Assembly (NCBI GenBank): GCA_963790875.1
Contig: CAWBQT010000023.1
Span: forward strand, 186,001 to 250,000
Direction of reading: 5' to 3'
Length of the DNA: 64,000 nucleotides
DNA from: AP-15 sp963790875
GTDB taxonomy: Bacteria; Pseudomonadota; Alphaproteobacteria; ATCC43930; CGMCC-115725
Each line of letters begins with the position of its first letter. Position 1 is the stretch's first letter. The notes under the pieces were generated by a model, which was given only the letters and a program-made list of their open reading frames with translations, did no database searches and was not told where the DNA came from. Positions 51,190-60,209 of the stretch are shown one piece after another. The position numbers and the translations under genes are program-made.

Positions 51190-52485
51190 TCAGGCCGCGT
51201 CGAGTGCCTGCGCGAGATCGGCCAGAATATCGTCCGGGTGTTCGATGCCGACAGACAGCCGCACGTAGTTGTCGGTGACCCCGGTCTGCAGCTGTTCCTC
51301 GGGCGAGAGCTGCGAGTGGGTGGTCGAGGCCGGGTGGATCGCCAGACTGCGCAAATCGCCGATATTGGCGACATGATAGAACATCTGGAGGCTGTCGATG
51401 AAGCGGCGCCCGGCCTCGCGCCCGCCTTTCAACTCGAAGCCTACGAGGCCGCCATACCCGCCTTTGAGATAGGCATCGGCGCGGCGCTTGGCCTCGCCTT
51501 CCATCAGGCTCGGGTGAATGACGCGCGTGACCTTGGGGTGCTCGGACAGGAAGTTCGCGACTGCCAGCGTGTTCGCACAATGGGCGCGCATCCGCAGCGG
51601 CAGGGTCTCGAGCCCCTGGATGAACAGAAATGCGTTGAACGGGCTCATCGGTGCGCCGAGATCGCGCAGCAGGGTGACCCGCATCTTGAGGATATAAGCG
51701 ATCGGACCCAACGGCTTGACCGCCTGCGTCCAGATCGCGCCGTGGTAGCTCGGATCGGGCTGATTGAGGAGCGGGAAGCGCTCGGCGTGCTTTTCCCAAT
51801 CAAAATTACCGCCGTCGACGACGATGCCGCCGATCGAAGTGCCGTGCCCGCCGATATACTTGGTCGTCGAATGTACGACGATCGCCGCGCCGTGCTCGAT
51901 CGGCCGGCACAGCACCGGGGCGGCGGTATTGTCGACGATTAGCGGTATGCCGAGCTCGCGGCCGATCCGCGAAACCTCGGAGATCGGAAAGACTTCGAGC
52001 TTTGGATTGGGTAGGGTCTCGGCATAATAGCAGCGGGTGCGCGCATCGGTGGCGCGGCGGAAACTCTCGGGATCGGCCGGGTCGACAAAGCGCACCTCCA
52101 TCCCCATCGTCTTCATCATCGTATTGAGAAACAGGTTCCACGTGCCGCCGTAGAGATCCGTCGAACTGACAAAATTATCTCCGGCTTGGCATACATTCTG
52201 GACCGCGAACAGCGATGCGGCTTGGCCCGAGGCGAGAGCCAACGCGGCGACGCCGCCCTCCAGCGCCGCGACCCGTTCTTCGAGCACGGCGCTCGTCGGG
52301 TTCATGATCCGTGTATAAATATTGCCGAGCTCGGAAAGGCCGAACAGATTGGCGGCGTGCTGCGTATCGCGGAACTGATAGCTGGTGGTCTGGTAGATCG
52401 GCACCGCGACTGCGTTCGTCGTCGGGTCGCTGCGGTAGCCCGCGTGCAGTACGAGGGTTTCTGGATGCTTGCTCTTCGTCGGCAT
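51190..52485 (-). CDS. metY: O-acetylhomoserine/O-succinylhomoserine sulfhydrylase (PLP, Cys/Met metabolism family)
   Basis: This 431-residue PLP enzyme has AALALASGQAAS (cofactor phosphate), the Schiff-base Lys in HSTTKYIGGHG, and NIYTRIMNPTSAVLEERVAALEGG. The long C-terminal part and HGTSIGGI after the Lys fit MetY-type enzymes, which make homocysteine from O-acylhomoserine and sulfide. The ATG at 52485 follows GAGGAAG about 8 bases upstream; the frame runs on upstream without similarity. No AdoMet riboswitch core was seen in the 143-bp upstream spacer. Confidence 0.88.
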   Translation of the reverse strand: MPTKSKHPETLVLHAGYRSDPTTNAVAVPIYQTTSYQFRDTQHAANLFGLSELGNIYTRIMNPTSAVLEERVAALEGGVAALALASGQAASLFAVQNVCQAGDNFVSSTDLYGGTWNLFLNTMMKTMGMEVRFVDPADPESFRRATDARTRCYYAETLPNPKLEVFPISEVSRIGRELGIPLIVDNTAAPVLCRPIEHGAAIVVHSTTKYIGGHGTSIGGIVVDGGNFDWEKHAERFPLLNQPDPSYHGAIWTQAVKPLGPIAYILKMRVTLLRDLGAPMSPFNAFLFIQGLETLPLRMRAHCANTLAVANFLSEHPKVTRVIHPSLMEGEAKRRADAYLKGGYGGLVGFELKGGREAGRRFIDSLQMFYHVANIGDLRSLAIHPASTTHSQLSPEEQLQTGVTDNYVRLSVGIEHPDDILADLAQALDAA

Positions 52486-52628
52486 TCTGAGCTTCCTCGG
52501 CAGGGACGGCGTGCGGGCACTCTGCCACGAGCCGGCGTCAGCGGTAAGGAACTTTCGCTGCCGGCAAAGGCGGGCGGTAGCGGCCGCTGCCGCGGATCCT
52601 GCCATGTCGGCTCGCCGAGCACCGGCTG

Positions 52629-52955
52629 ATGCGGTCGAAACTCGCCTGGTTGGTTGCGGCCACGGCTTTCGCCTTGGTCGCGGCGGTCGCGATCGTGATC
52701 GGTCGTTTCTGGAACGCGATCGGCGTTGCCGAGATCAGTCCTGGCGGTTGGCTTGCCATGGGGTTCGGGATCATCACGACCCTGGCGCTCGGAATCGGGC
52801 TGATGGCCTTGATGTTCTTCAGCAGCCGGCATGGTTACGACGATACCGTGCTGGGGGAAGACGAAAACGGTCCGCCGGCATCGACGGATCGCGGCGGCGA
52901 TTCGGAAGCGGCGCGCGCCGAGGCTCGACGACGCGGCTTGAAAATCGAGAAATGA
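52629..52955 (+). CDS. Small two-helix membrane protein
   Basis: This 108-residue protein has two membrane helices (LAWLVAATAFALVAAVAIVIG and WLAMGFGIITTLALGIGLMALMFF). An acidic, then basic cytoplasmic tail (DDTVLGEDENGPPASTD, ARAEARRRGLKIEK) follows. I cannot name the family. It is divergent from the metY-like gene, 143 bp apart, and precedes the XRE regulator gene. Confidence 0.65.
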   Translation: MRSKLAWLVAATAFALVAAVAIVIGRFWNAIGVAEISPGGWLAMGFGIITTLALGIGLMALMFFSSRHGYDDTVLGEDENGPPASTDRGGDSEAARAEARRRGLKIEK

Positions 52956-53090
52956 AGAAGACCCATACAACGGCGCTTAATATTTGCACGCAATTCGTCT
53001 CCTGGTTGTCGGTGGGTGGCGATTGCCGCTTGCGTTGCGCCAGGGTGCAATGCGAATTTACGGCCGGCGGATGCCTTCAGGGGAGCTTCG

Positions 53091-53543
53091 TTGAGGAATC
53101 CAGCAGGCCGCGTCACGGAGGTCAAACCGGCTGCCAAATACGGGCGTGGCACTGGCGTGCCCAACCCGATCGATGTCCATGTCGGCAATCGTGTCCGCAT
53201 GCGCCGGCTGTTGCTTGGCATGAACCAGGAGACCCTGGCGAACGCGCTCGGCCTGACCTTCCAGCAAGTGCAGAAATACGAAGGTGGTGCCAACCGCGTC
53301 AGTGCCTCGCGGCTCTCGGCAATGGCGGAGATCTTGGGCGTGCCGATCTCGTATTTTTTTGGCGATCTGCGGCCCGACGATGCTTTGGTGAGTGACGAGG
53401 ACCAGCGCTGGCGCGAGTATCTGCAGCGGCCGGAAACCATCGAGTTTATCCGGCTTTACTATGCGATCCCCGACGTGAAGATCCGGCAGCAGTTTCTCGA
53501 GATGGCAAAAACGCTCGCCGAATCGTTCGAGGAGAAGGCCTGA
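53091..53543 (+). CDS. XRE family helix-turn-helix regulator
   Basis: This protein of about 150 residues carries the alphaproteobacterial XRE HTH (VGNRVRMRRLLLGMNQETLANALGLTFQQVQKYEGGANRVSASRLS) followed by AEILGVPISYFF and a C-terminal helical domain that ends in MAKTLAESFEEKA. Such regulators recur in this class, some controlling cell-cycle or exopolysaccharide genes. The start is uncertain: a TTG at 53091 has AGGGGAG upstream; a GTG at 53157 would give a shorter protein. It is 69 bp before the asparagine synthase gene. Confidence 0.85.
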   Translation: MRNPAGRVTEVKPAAKYGRGTGVPNPIDVHVGNRVRMRRLLLGMNQETLANALGLTFQQVQKYEGGANRVSASRLSAMAEILGVPISYFFGDLRPDDALVSDEDQRWREYLQRPETIEFIRLYYAIPDVKIRQQFLEMAKTLAESFEEKA

Positions 53544-53612
53544 AGCGCCGCCCGGCGCCGGCGGGCTGCGTCGCGCCGAGCGTCGCTGCCGCGTGAGCGA
53601 GGAATCGTCTGA

Positions 53613-55550
53613 ATGTGCGGTATCGGCGGCTTCGTGATCGCGCACCCGCTGCCGCAGGCCGATCTCGAGGCGCGCCTCTGGCGCATGGTCGCGATGCTGC
53701 GGCATCGCGGCCCGGACGACGAAGGCGTTTGGACCGACGGCCGGGCCGGGCTCGCGCATACCCGCTTGTCGATCATCGACCTGTCTCCGGCCGGCCATCA
53801 GCCGATGGCCAGCCATGATGGCCGGGTATGGATCACCTACAACGGCGAGATCTACAACTTTGCCGAGATCGGCCGCGAGCTCGAGGCGCTCGGCTACCGT
53901 TTTCGCGGTCGCAGCGACACCGAAATCATCGTCAACGGATGGCACGCCTGGGGTCCGCGGATTTTCGCGCGGCTGCGCGGCATGTTCGCAGTGGCCCTCT
54001 GGGATCGGCGCGTCCGGCGCCTTGTGCTGGCCCGCGACCGCCTCGGCAAGAAGCCGTTGTATTGGGCGCGCACGTCCTCGGGTTTAATCTTCGGCTCCGA
54101 GATCAAGGGGCTGCTGACTTGGCCCGATTTTTCCCGCGCCCCCGATCTGGCGGCGATCGACCGGTATCTCAGCCTGCAATACGTGCCGGCACCGGATACC
54201 GCCTTTGCCGCGGTGCGCAAGCTGCCGGCCGCGCACTGGCTCGCCGTCGACGTCGCGGCGGATGGCAGCCTCGGCGAGGTCGCACCGACGCGGTACTGGC
54301 GGCTGCCCGCGCCGCGGTCGCCGGCATCTCCGCGCTCCGTTGCCGAGCTGCGTCTCGAACTGGCCGCGCGCGTCGAAGAGGCCGTCCGTCTACGCCTCGT
54401 GGCCGATGTGCCGCTCGGTGCGTTTCTGTCGGGCGGCATCGATTCTTCGGCGGTCGTGGCGATGATGGCGCGAGCCGGCGGCGGCCGGGTCAAGACCTTC
54501 TCGATCGGCTTCGCCGCCAAGGAATACGACGAGGTGCGCTACGCACGGATGGTAGCCGAGCGTTACGGGACCGATCACGAAGAATACGTCGTCGAGCCCG
54601 ATGCCGTCGCCGTATTGCCGCGTCTCGTGTGGCACTATGGCGAGCCCTTTGCCGATCCATCGGCCATTCCGACCTATTACGTCGCCGAACTGGCGCGCCG
54701 CAAAGTCACGGTCGCGCTGACCGGCGATGGCGGCGACGAGTGTTTTCTCGGCTATAGCCGCTATAAGGCGATGCAATACCTGGCCCGGCTCGATCGCTGG
54801 CCGCTCTGCGGCCGAGCCGGGCTCGAGCGAGCGCTCGGTGTTCTGCCGCCGGCGCTCGACCGACGGTTCAAACTGGCGCGCGTCCGCGAGGTTTTGCGCG
54901 CGCCCGAGGATCGGCCGGCGCATCGCTATGCGCCGACGATCGCCTTTTTCGGCGATGACGACAAAAAAGCCGGCTACGGCGAGGCACTGCGCGGCCGGCT
55001 AGGCGAGTCGGCCTTCGACGCACTCGCACCCTATTTTGCCGAGGCCGAAAGCCTGGTCGCCGGCGCCAACCGCGCCGACATCCATACCTATCTGCCCGAC
55101 GACCTGCTGGTGAAGGTCGATGTCGCGACGATGGCGCACGGGCTCGAAGCGCGCTCGCCTTTGCTCGATCATGGGCTGATCGAGTGGGCGGCCGGCGTGC
55201 CTGCGGCCGCCAAGCTCGCTGGTGGGGTGACGAAGGCGCTCTTCAAATCGGCGATGCAGCCCTATCTGCCGCCGGCGGTGCTAAACCGCCCGAAGCGCGG
55301 CTTCGGCTGTCCGGTGGACCACTGGTTTCGCAACGAGATCAAGGATCTCGCCTACGATACCTTGCTGTCACGCGCCGCCGCCGAACGCGGGCTCTTCCGG
55401 CCCGGCTATGTGCGCCGTCTGCTCGACGAGCACTGCGCTTACCGGCGCCATCATCACACGCGACTCTGGGCGTTATTGCTGCTCGAACTCTGGTTCGGGA
55501 TGTGGATCGATCCGCCGGCGGAAGCGGCGGTGCTGCGCCCGGCCGCCTAG
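53613..55550 (+). CDS. asnB: Asparagine synthase (glutamine-hydrolysing)
   Basis: This 645-residue protein has the N-terminal Ntn glutaminase with nucleophile Cys2 (MCGIGGF), YNGEIYN and LRHRGPDDEG. The synthetase half has the ATP motif FLSGGIDSS and the ALTGDGGDECFLGYSRY segment, then HGLEARSPLLDH. Length matches AsnB (about 600-650). It makes Asn from Asp, Gln and ATP, or amidates an envelope sugar or polymer in some clusters. It lies 69 bp after the XRE gene; no sugar-biosynthesis neighbours are visible. Confidence 0.94.
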   Translation: MCGIGGFVIAHPLPQADLEARLWRMVAMLRHRGPDDEGVWTDGRAGLAHTRLSIIDLSPAGHQPMASHDGRVWITYNGEIYNFAEIGRELEALGYRFRGRSDTEIIVNGWHAWGPRIFARLRGMFAVALWDRRVRRLVLARDRLGKKPLYWARTSSGLIFGSEIKGLLTWPDFSRAPDLAAIDRYLSLQYVPAPDTAFAAVRKLPAAHWLAVDVAADGSLGEVAPTRYWRLPAPRSPASPRSVAELRLELAARVEEAVRLRLVADVPLGAFLSGGIDSSAVVAMMARAGGGRVKTFSIGFAAKEYDEVRYARMVAERYGTDHEEYVVEPDAVAVLPRLVWHYGEPFADPSAIPTYYVAELARRKVTVALTGDGGDECFLGYSRYKAMQYLARLDRWPLCGRAGLERALGVLPPALDRRFKLARVREVLRAPEDRPAHRYAPTIAFFGDDDKKAGYGEALRGRLGESAFDALAPYFAEAESLVAGANRADIHTYLPDDLLVKVDVATMAHGLEARSPLLDHGLIEWAAGVPAAAKLAGGVTKALFKSAMQPYLPPAVLNRPKRGFGCPVDHWFRNEIKDLAYDTLLSRAAAERGLFRPGYVRRLLDEHCAYRRHHHTRLWALLLLELWFGMWIDPPAEAAVLRPAA

Positions 55551-55634
55551 AGGTGCAATATAAGCGGCGGGATACGGCAGCCGCAGCCGTACAATTGATG
55601 AATCGGCTGATGAATCGGCCCTGGGAGGTGTGCG

Positions 55635-56837
55635 ATGAAAGTCTTCGTCTTCGACCTCCTGGCTTATGGCGAGCAGCTCGAGCATCTGAAAGTCGGCGGC
55701 GAACTGCCCTATCCGTTGGCGAAAGAGCATTTCAAGCCCGAGGTCGCGGCGCGCACCTATGCCGAGCATCTCGCGGCGTGGGAAGAACTGGATCGGCTCG
55801 GCTATGACGGCGTCGGGTTCAACGAGCACCATTGCTCGCCCTACGGGCTGATGAACTCGCCGAATTTGCTGGCCGTGGCCGCCGCCCAGCGCACCACGAA
55901 CCTCAAACTGTTGATCTACGGCAATCTGTTGCCATTGCATGAGCCGTTGCGGCTTGCCGAAGAACTGGCGATGCTCGATTGCCTGTCGAACGGCCGGCTG
56001 ATCTCCGGCTTTGCCCGCGGCATTCCGCGCGAATACCAGGTGCACAATGTGCCGCTCGCGCAATCGCGCGCCCGTTTCGAGGAAGCCTTCGACATCATCA
56101 CCCGCGCCTGGAGCGAAGAGATCTTTTCCTATCGCGGGCAATTCTGGCGCTACGAGGACGTGTCCCTCTGGCCGCGTCCGTTGCAGCAGCCGCGCCCGCC
56201 GATCTGGGTGCCGATCGTCGGCAGCAAGGAATCGATCGAGTTCGCCGCCGCTCATGACCTGCCGATCACGCCCGGCCTCGGCCGCTCGCGCGGTCTACGC
56301 GACGATATCATCCGGCATTACGCGCGCTGCCTCGAACGCGCCGGATACCGGATTACACCCGATCATCTCTCGCTGGGCATCAGCGCTTATGTCGCGCCGA
56401 GTAAGGCCGACGCGGTGCGCGAGATGGGTCCGCACCATCTGTATTTCAACCGTACATTGTTCAGCCACGGCAACTTCACCGAAACCAGTCGGCAGCGCGA
56501 GACCGGCTATTCGAGCCCTGCGTCGACCGATTATGTGCGTCCGGAAAACCAGCGTGCAGCGCAATTCGCCCGCGAGGATTTCCGCAATCTGACGATGGCC
56601 GATGTCGAGCGGCAAGCCGAGGAAATGCCGTGGGGCACAGCCGCGGAAGTCGCGCGCCGGATCATCGATGCCGCCGACAGCGCCGGCGCCGACAATATCC
56701 AGGTGAGCCTCAACCGCGGGGTTCTGCCGCACGAGATGTTCATCGAACAGATCCGCCGCTTCGCCCGCAACGTGTTGCCGATCCTGCAGGCGCACGAGGT
56801 GACGCGTGTTCCACTAGCGGAAGAAGTTGCGGCTTGA
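55635..56837 (+). CDS. LLM class flavin-dependent oxidoreductase
   Basis: This 400-residue luciferase-like TIM-barrel protein has GFNEHHCSPYGLMNSPNLLAVAAAQRT, LPLHEPLRLAEELAMLDCLSNGR and GFARGIPREYQ, then APSKADAVREMGPHHLYF. It would use reduced flavin to oxidise a small organic substrate; the long N-terminal LAYGEQLEHLK and the HHCSPYG region suit a monooxygenase-type subgroup. It is 85 bp after asnB. It is one of two LLM proteins in the window (the other at 4975-6018). Confidence 0.88.
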   Translation: MKVFVFDLLAYGEQLEHLKVGGELPYPLAKEHFKPEVAARTYAEHLAAWEELDRLGYDGVGFNEHHCSPYGLMNSPNLLAVAAAQRTTNLKLLIYGNLLPLHEPLRLAEELAMLDCLSNGRLISGFARGIPREYQVHNVPLAQSRARFEEAFDIITRAWSEEIFSYRGQFWRYEDVSLWPRPLQQPRPPIWVPIVGSKESIEFAAAHDLPITPGLGRSRGLRDDIIRHYARCLERAGYRITPDHLSLGISAYVAPSKADAVREMGPHHLYFNRTLFSHGNFTETSRQRETGYSSPASTDYVRPENQRAAQFAREDFRNLTMADVERQAEEMPWGTAAEVARRIIDAADSAGADNIQVSLNRGVLPHEMFIEQIRRFARNVLPILQAHEVTRVPLAEEVAA

Positions 56838-57129
56838 CCGCCGCCGAGGGGTATATCAGCTACACGCTAAGGTAGGTGTTCCACAACAAATGTGACAGTT
56901 CGGCGAAGCCGTTTCCGATCTCCGAAACAACTTTGATCAAAGCTCAAGAAACCTATCGATATCAATCTGTTATGGAACTAATCCACAATTGGGCCAGGAC
57001 CCGAAAAGCGCCGTTGATGCGCGAGGATCGGCGCTTGCACGGCGATTTTTGAACAGGATTATCCACAGAATCCGGGATATCTCGCGGACGGTTTGACGTA
57101 GGCCTGCGCCGCGACGGCCGGCGGAACGG
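56838..57129. other. AT-richer gene-free spacer with DnaA-box-like sites
   Basis: This 292-bp intergenic region, between the LLM gene and the LysR gene stop, is richer in A+T than its surroundings. It contains the perfect DnaA box TTATCCACA (57059-57067), the one-mismatch TAATCCACA (56979-56987) and a 12-bp palindrome CTTTGATCAAAG (56931-56942). It is not next to the usual alphaproteobacterial origin genes (hemE, gidA, parA). No coding potential was seen. Confidence 0.45.
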
Positions 57130-58029
57130 TCATCCCGCCGCAGCGTCGATCAAGAGCGAGCGAAACCAGACCTGTGCCGGTTCGCTCGCCGCGCGGCGAT
57201 GCCAGGCCATCGACACGATCGCCGATAGATCGATCGGCAACGGCACGATGTCGACCACAGCGGCTGCGGCGATCTGCCGGGCGGCGCGCCGCGGCACCGT
57301 GGCGACGAGGCCGGAGGCTGCGAGCGCCGCGGGCAAGGCGAGGTAGGTCGCGACAAAGAGCGCGATACGACGCTTCAGCCCCAAGCCTGCGAGCGCGCGA
57401 TCGATGGCGCCGCTGGCGTCGCCGCGCGGCGAGACGAGGACGTGATCGAGCGCCGCGTAAGCCTCGATCGGCAACGGCGCGACCGTGCAGGGATGACCGC
57501 GACGGGCGACCAGCACGAACGGGTCGCGCAACAGGACGATCGATTGGAACCGCGGCGGCATGGCTCCCAGATGGGCGACCGCGACATCGATCGCGCCGCG
57601 GTCGAGCCGCTCCACGGCTTCGGTGCCGGTCAGCGGCATCAGGCGCAACGTCGCCTTGGCCGCCTCGCGCGCAAACGCGGCGGCCAGGCTTCCGACCAGC
57701 GCGACCTCGGCATATTCGGCCATGCCGGCGGTAAAGATACCCTCGCTTTTTGCCGGGTCGAACCCGGCACCGAGATTGAGCGCCGCCTCGATCTGCTCGA
57801 TCGCCGCCGAGACGAGCGGTGCGATTTGACGGGCGCGGGCCGTCGGCTCCATCCGGGTCGGGCCGCGGACGAAGAGATCGTCGGCAAAGAGATTGCGCAG
57901 GCGCGATAAGGCATGGCTCATCGCCGGCTGCGACAGCCCGATCCGGCCGGCGGCGCGCGTTACGGCCCCCTCGCTGATCAGCGCATCGAAGGCTTTCAAC
58001 AGATTGAGGTCGACGGCGCGGATATCCAT
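57130..58029 (-). CDS. LysR family transcriptional regulator
   Basis: This 299-residue regulator has a winged HTH at the N-terminus (MDIRAVDLNLLKAFDALI, then LSQPAMSHALSRLRNLFADDLF) and a substrate-binding domain of the PBP2 type. ATG 58029 is the family start; the long upstream frame is not homologous. It is transcribed toward the A+T-rich spacer. The acetyltransferase gene lies upstream, ending 22 bp before this start on the same strand. No target is obvious. Confidence 0.92.
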   Translation of the reverse strand: MDIRAVDLNLLKAFDALISEGAVTRAAGRIGLSQPAMSHALSRLRNLFADDLFVRGPTRMEPTARARQIAPLVSAAIEQIEAALNLGAGFDPAKSEGIFTAGMAEYAEVALVGSLAAAFAREAAKATLRLMPLTGTEAVERLDRGAIDVAVAHLGAMPPRFQSIVLLRDPFVLVARRGHPCTVAPLPIEAYAALDHVLVSPRGDASGAIDRALAGLGLKRRIALFVATYLALPAALAASGLVATVPRRAARQIAAAAVVDIVPLPIDLSAIVSMAWHRRAASEPAQVWFRSLLIDAAAG

Positions 58030-58051
58030 CGCGTGAACGAATAATCGACTA

Positions 58052-58576
58052 TTAATCGATTGGCGACACGGCCGGCGGCGCTGCAGGCAAATCCGCGGGC
58101 GGAGATGTAAGCCGCGCCGACCCGTCGCGGTCGACCGGTGCCGGCAGGCGCAGGTCGATGTGCGCCACTCCGAAATCGTCGTAGGGCTGTGATGTCGCCG
58201 CAAAGCCGAGGCTCTCGTAGAAGCCGGCGAGGTGCCTTTGGGCGGTGAGCAGGATCGCGTGTCCCGGATGGCGTGCACGGCATTGCGTGAGCGCCTCGGC
58301 CATCAGTTTGCATCCCAATCCCTGCCGGCGCCGCTCGGCAGCGACGGCGACCCGGCCGATCCGCAGGCGTGGCGGCGGCGACAGCCGGAGGCAGCCGGCG
58401 AGCTCGCCGTCGATGCGCAACAGCAGGTGGGACGCCTCCTGGTCGAGGCGGTCGAGATCGGGATAGGGCGAACGCTGTTCGACGACGAAGATCGCCTGGC
58501 GAAAGCGCAAGAGCTGATAGAGCCCTTCGGTCGAGAACTCGTCGAAGCGCTGCCATTCGAGCGCGATATTTGGCAT
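58052..58576 (-). CDS. GNAT N-acetyltransferase (ElaA-like)
   Basis: This 174-residue GNAT fold protein has the acetyl-CoA site V-A-x-x-x-R-x-x-G-x-G (RVAVAAERRRQGLGCKLM) and begins WQRFDEFSTEGLYQLLRFRQAIFVVEQRSPYPDLD, close to ElaA. The last 20 residues are Pro/Ala-rich. ATG 58576 has GGTGAG about 5 bases upstream; a GTG at 58588 is an alternative. It is co-directional with the LysR gene and divergent from the deacetylase, 32 bp apart. Confidence 0.9.
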   Translation of the reverse strand: MPNIALEWQRFDEFSTEGLYQLLRFRQAIFVVEQRSPYPDLDRLDQEASHLLLRIDGELAGCLRLSPPPRLRIGRVAVAAERRRQGLGCKLMAEALTQCRARHPGHAILLTAQRHLAGFYESLGFAATSQPYDDFGVAHIDLRLPAPVDRDGSARLTSPPADLPAAPPAVSPID

Positions 58577-58608
58577 GCTGCTCACCACACCCGGCTTCGG
58601 AGGTCGCC

Positions 58609-59490
58609 ATGCAGCCGCAGGATTACGGCCCCTTTCCTTATGTGCCGATCAACGAGCGGCCGCGACTTGAATGGCCCGACCGCGCCCGGCTCGCGGTCTG
58701 GGTCATCCCCAATATCGAGTTCTTTCCGCTGAGCCGAGGGATTGCCGGGCTGCCCGGCGCACCCCCAGGCAACCCGCCCTCGGTGCGCGCCTGGGCGCAG
58801 CGCGATTACGGCAACCGGGTCGGCATCTGGCGGCTGATGGATGTGCTGAGCAAGCACGGCATCCGCGCCAGCCCGACGCTCAACAGCGACATTTGCGACC
58901 ATCATCCGCAGATCGTTCGGGCCGCGGTCGACCTCGGCTGGGAAATCCTCGGCCACAATCGCACCAACAGCGTCTGGCTCGACCAGCTGAGCCCTGAGGA
59001 GGAGCGCCGGACGATCGCCGATACGCTGTCGCGCATCGCCGAGATGACCGGCCGAAAGCCGGTGGGCTGGCTCGGGGCCGGCCTTGCCGAGACTTGGCAC
59101 ACGCTCGATTATCTCGCCGGCGAAGGCTGCCTTTACGTCGCCGACTGGGTCAACGACGACCAGCCCTATCTGATGGATGTCGGCGGCCGGCGGCTCGTCT
59201 CGATCCCCTATTCCTACGAGATCAACAACTCGCCGTTTTTCAACAACCGTAACGGCACGATCGACGAATTCGAGAAGATGATCTGCCGCCAGTTCGACAC
59301 GCTCTACGCCGAAGGGGCGCAATCGGGTCGGGTCATGGCGATCTGCCTGCACCCTTACCTGATCGCCGTGCCGCACCGCATCGCGGGGCTCGATAGGGCG
59401 CTCGCCTATATCCGCGCGCACGACCGGGTGTGGTTCGCCACCGGCGAGGAGATCGTGCGCCACTGGCTGCAGGCGGGCGCGACCTTCTGA
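58609..59490 (+). CDS. Polysaccharide deacetylase (NodB-like) family protein
   Basis: This 293-residue protein is the NodB-like type seen in allantoinase-like deacetylases. LAVWVIPNIEFFPLSRG opens it, then GIRASPTLNSDICDHHPQI, WEILGHNRTNS (metal His region), WLGAGLAETWHT and MAICLHPYLIAVPHRI. It shares this architecture with the deacetylase at 31251, though they are not close in sequence. The ATG at 58609 has CGGAGG upstream. Substrate unknown. Confidence 0.88.
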   Translation: MQPQDYGPFPYVPINERPRLEWPDRARLAVWVIPNIEFFPLSRGIAGLPGAPPGNPPSVRAWAQRDYGNRVGIWRLMDVLSKHGIRASPTLNSDICDHHPQIVRAAVDLGWEILGHNRTNSVWLDQLSPEEERRTIADTLSRIAEMTGRKPVGWLGAGLAETWHTLDYLAGEGCLYVADWVNDDQPYLMDVGGRRLVSIPYSYEINNSPFFNNRNGTIDEFEKMICRQFDTLYAEGAQSGRVMAICLHPYLIAVPHRIAGLDRALAYIRAHDRVWFATGEEIVRHWLQAGATF

Positions 59491-59517
59491 AGCTGGAAAG
59501 GCCGTGCCCGCAGCAGT

Positions 59518-59838
59518 CTACCGGCCGGGGGCGCGGTAATTGACGCTTTTTTCGAGCGCCCGGTCCAACTCCTCGACGGTCATCAGCGCCGTCGTGCGGG
59601 CGCGGATCAGGCCGGTCGCCGAGGCGGCGACGCCGAGCGCCGCGATACTGGCGTTGTCGGGCATGTCGACGATCAAATACACGTCGTCCTGCCCAAGCGC
59701 GAAGTGAACGCTCTCGAGCTTGCCTCCGAGACCCTCGATGGCGGCGGTGACGGCCTGGCGGCGGCCGGACGCCTTGTCCTTCTGCAACCCGCGCAAGCCT
59801 TCGGCGCTGTATGAGCCCGAGACCAAGTATTTCGCCAT
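59518..59838 (-). CDS. GYD domain protein
   Basis: This 106-residue protein has the GYD-like ferredoxin fold (MAKYLVSGSYSAEGLRGLQKD, then YLIVDMPDNASIAALGVAASATG and RTTALMTVEELDRALEK). GYD proteins are small alpha/beta oligomers of unknown function. The second GYD protein lies 38 bp upstream on the same strand (59877-60209), so the two are probably co-transcribed and may form a hetero-oligomer. Confidence 0.88.
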   Translation of the reverse strand: MAKYLVSGSYSAEGLRGLQKDKASGRRQAVTAAIEGLGGKLESVHFALGQDDVYLIVDMPDNASIAALGVAASATGLIRARTTALMTVEELDRALEKSVNYRAPGR

Positions 59839-59876
59839 GATGCGTCCTCCCTGTGAAACTCCGTGCGACCCCGCGT

Positions 59877-60209
59877 CTAGCGGGCCGGCCGATAGACCTT
59901 GGCGACAGCATCGGCCTGCCGCATGCCCTCCACGCCTTCGGCCCCGGTCATCAATACGGTGGTCTTGCTGGCCTTGATGGCGCCACCGGCGGCGATTGCC
60001 AGCGCGATCGCCGACATAGCCTGGTTGTTCGGCACATCGGCGATGATGACCAAATCATATTCGCCAAAACTGTACCAGCCGCCGACAAGTTTGCCGCCGA
60101 CCGCCTCGCAGGCCTGCCGGCCCACGGCATCAACTCTGTTCTGCGGGTTCTTGAGCTGGGCGGCCCAGGATTCGGGCGTGTATGCCGCCTGATACAGGTA
60201 GATGGGCAT
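59877..60209 (-). CDS. GYD domain protein
   Basis: This 110-residue GYD paralog has MPIYLYQAAYTPESWAAQLKN, then YDLVIIADVPNNQAMSAIALAIAAGG and KTTVLMTGAEGVEGMRQADAVAKVY. Sequence identity with its neighbour at 59518 is limited but the fold and central VDMPDN/IADVPNN strand match. GGGAGG lies 7 bases before the ATG (60209). The region to its left on the minus strand is a gene-free stretch. Confidence 0.88.
   Translation of the reverse strand: MPIYLYQAAYTPESWAAQLKNPQNRVDAVGRQACEAVGGKLVGGWYSFGEYDLVIIADVPNNQAMSAIALAIAAGGAIKASKTTVLMTGAEGVEGMRQADAVAKVYRPAR

Noticed and set aside
52486..52628. Possible SAM riboswitch upstream of the metY-like gene
   Set aside because: No recognisable SAM-II or SAM/SAH core was found by reading; the spacer is GC-rich and short.
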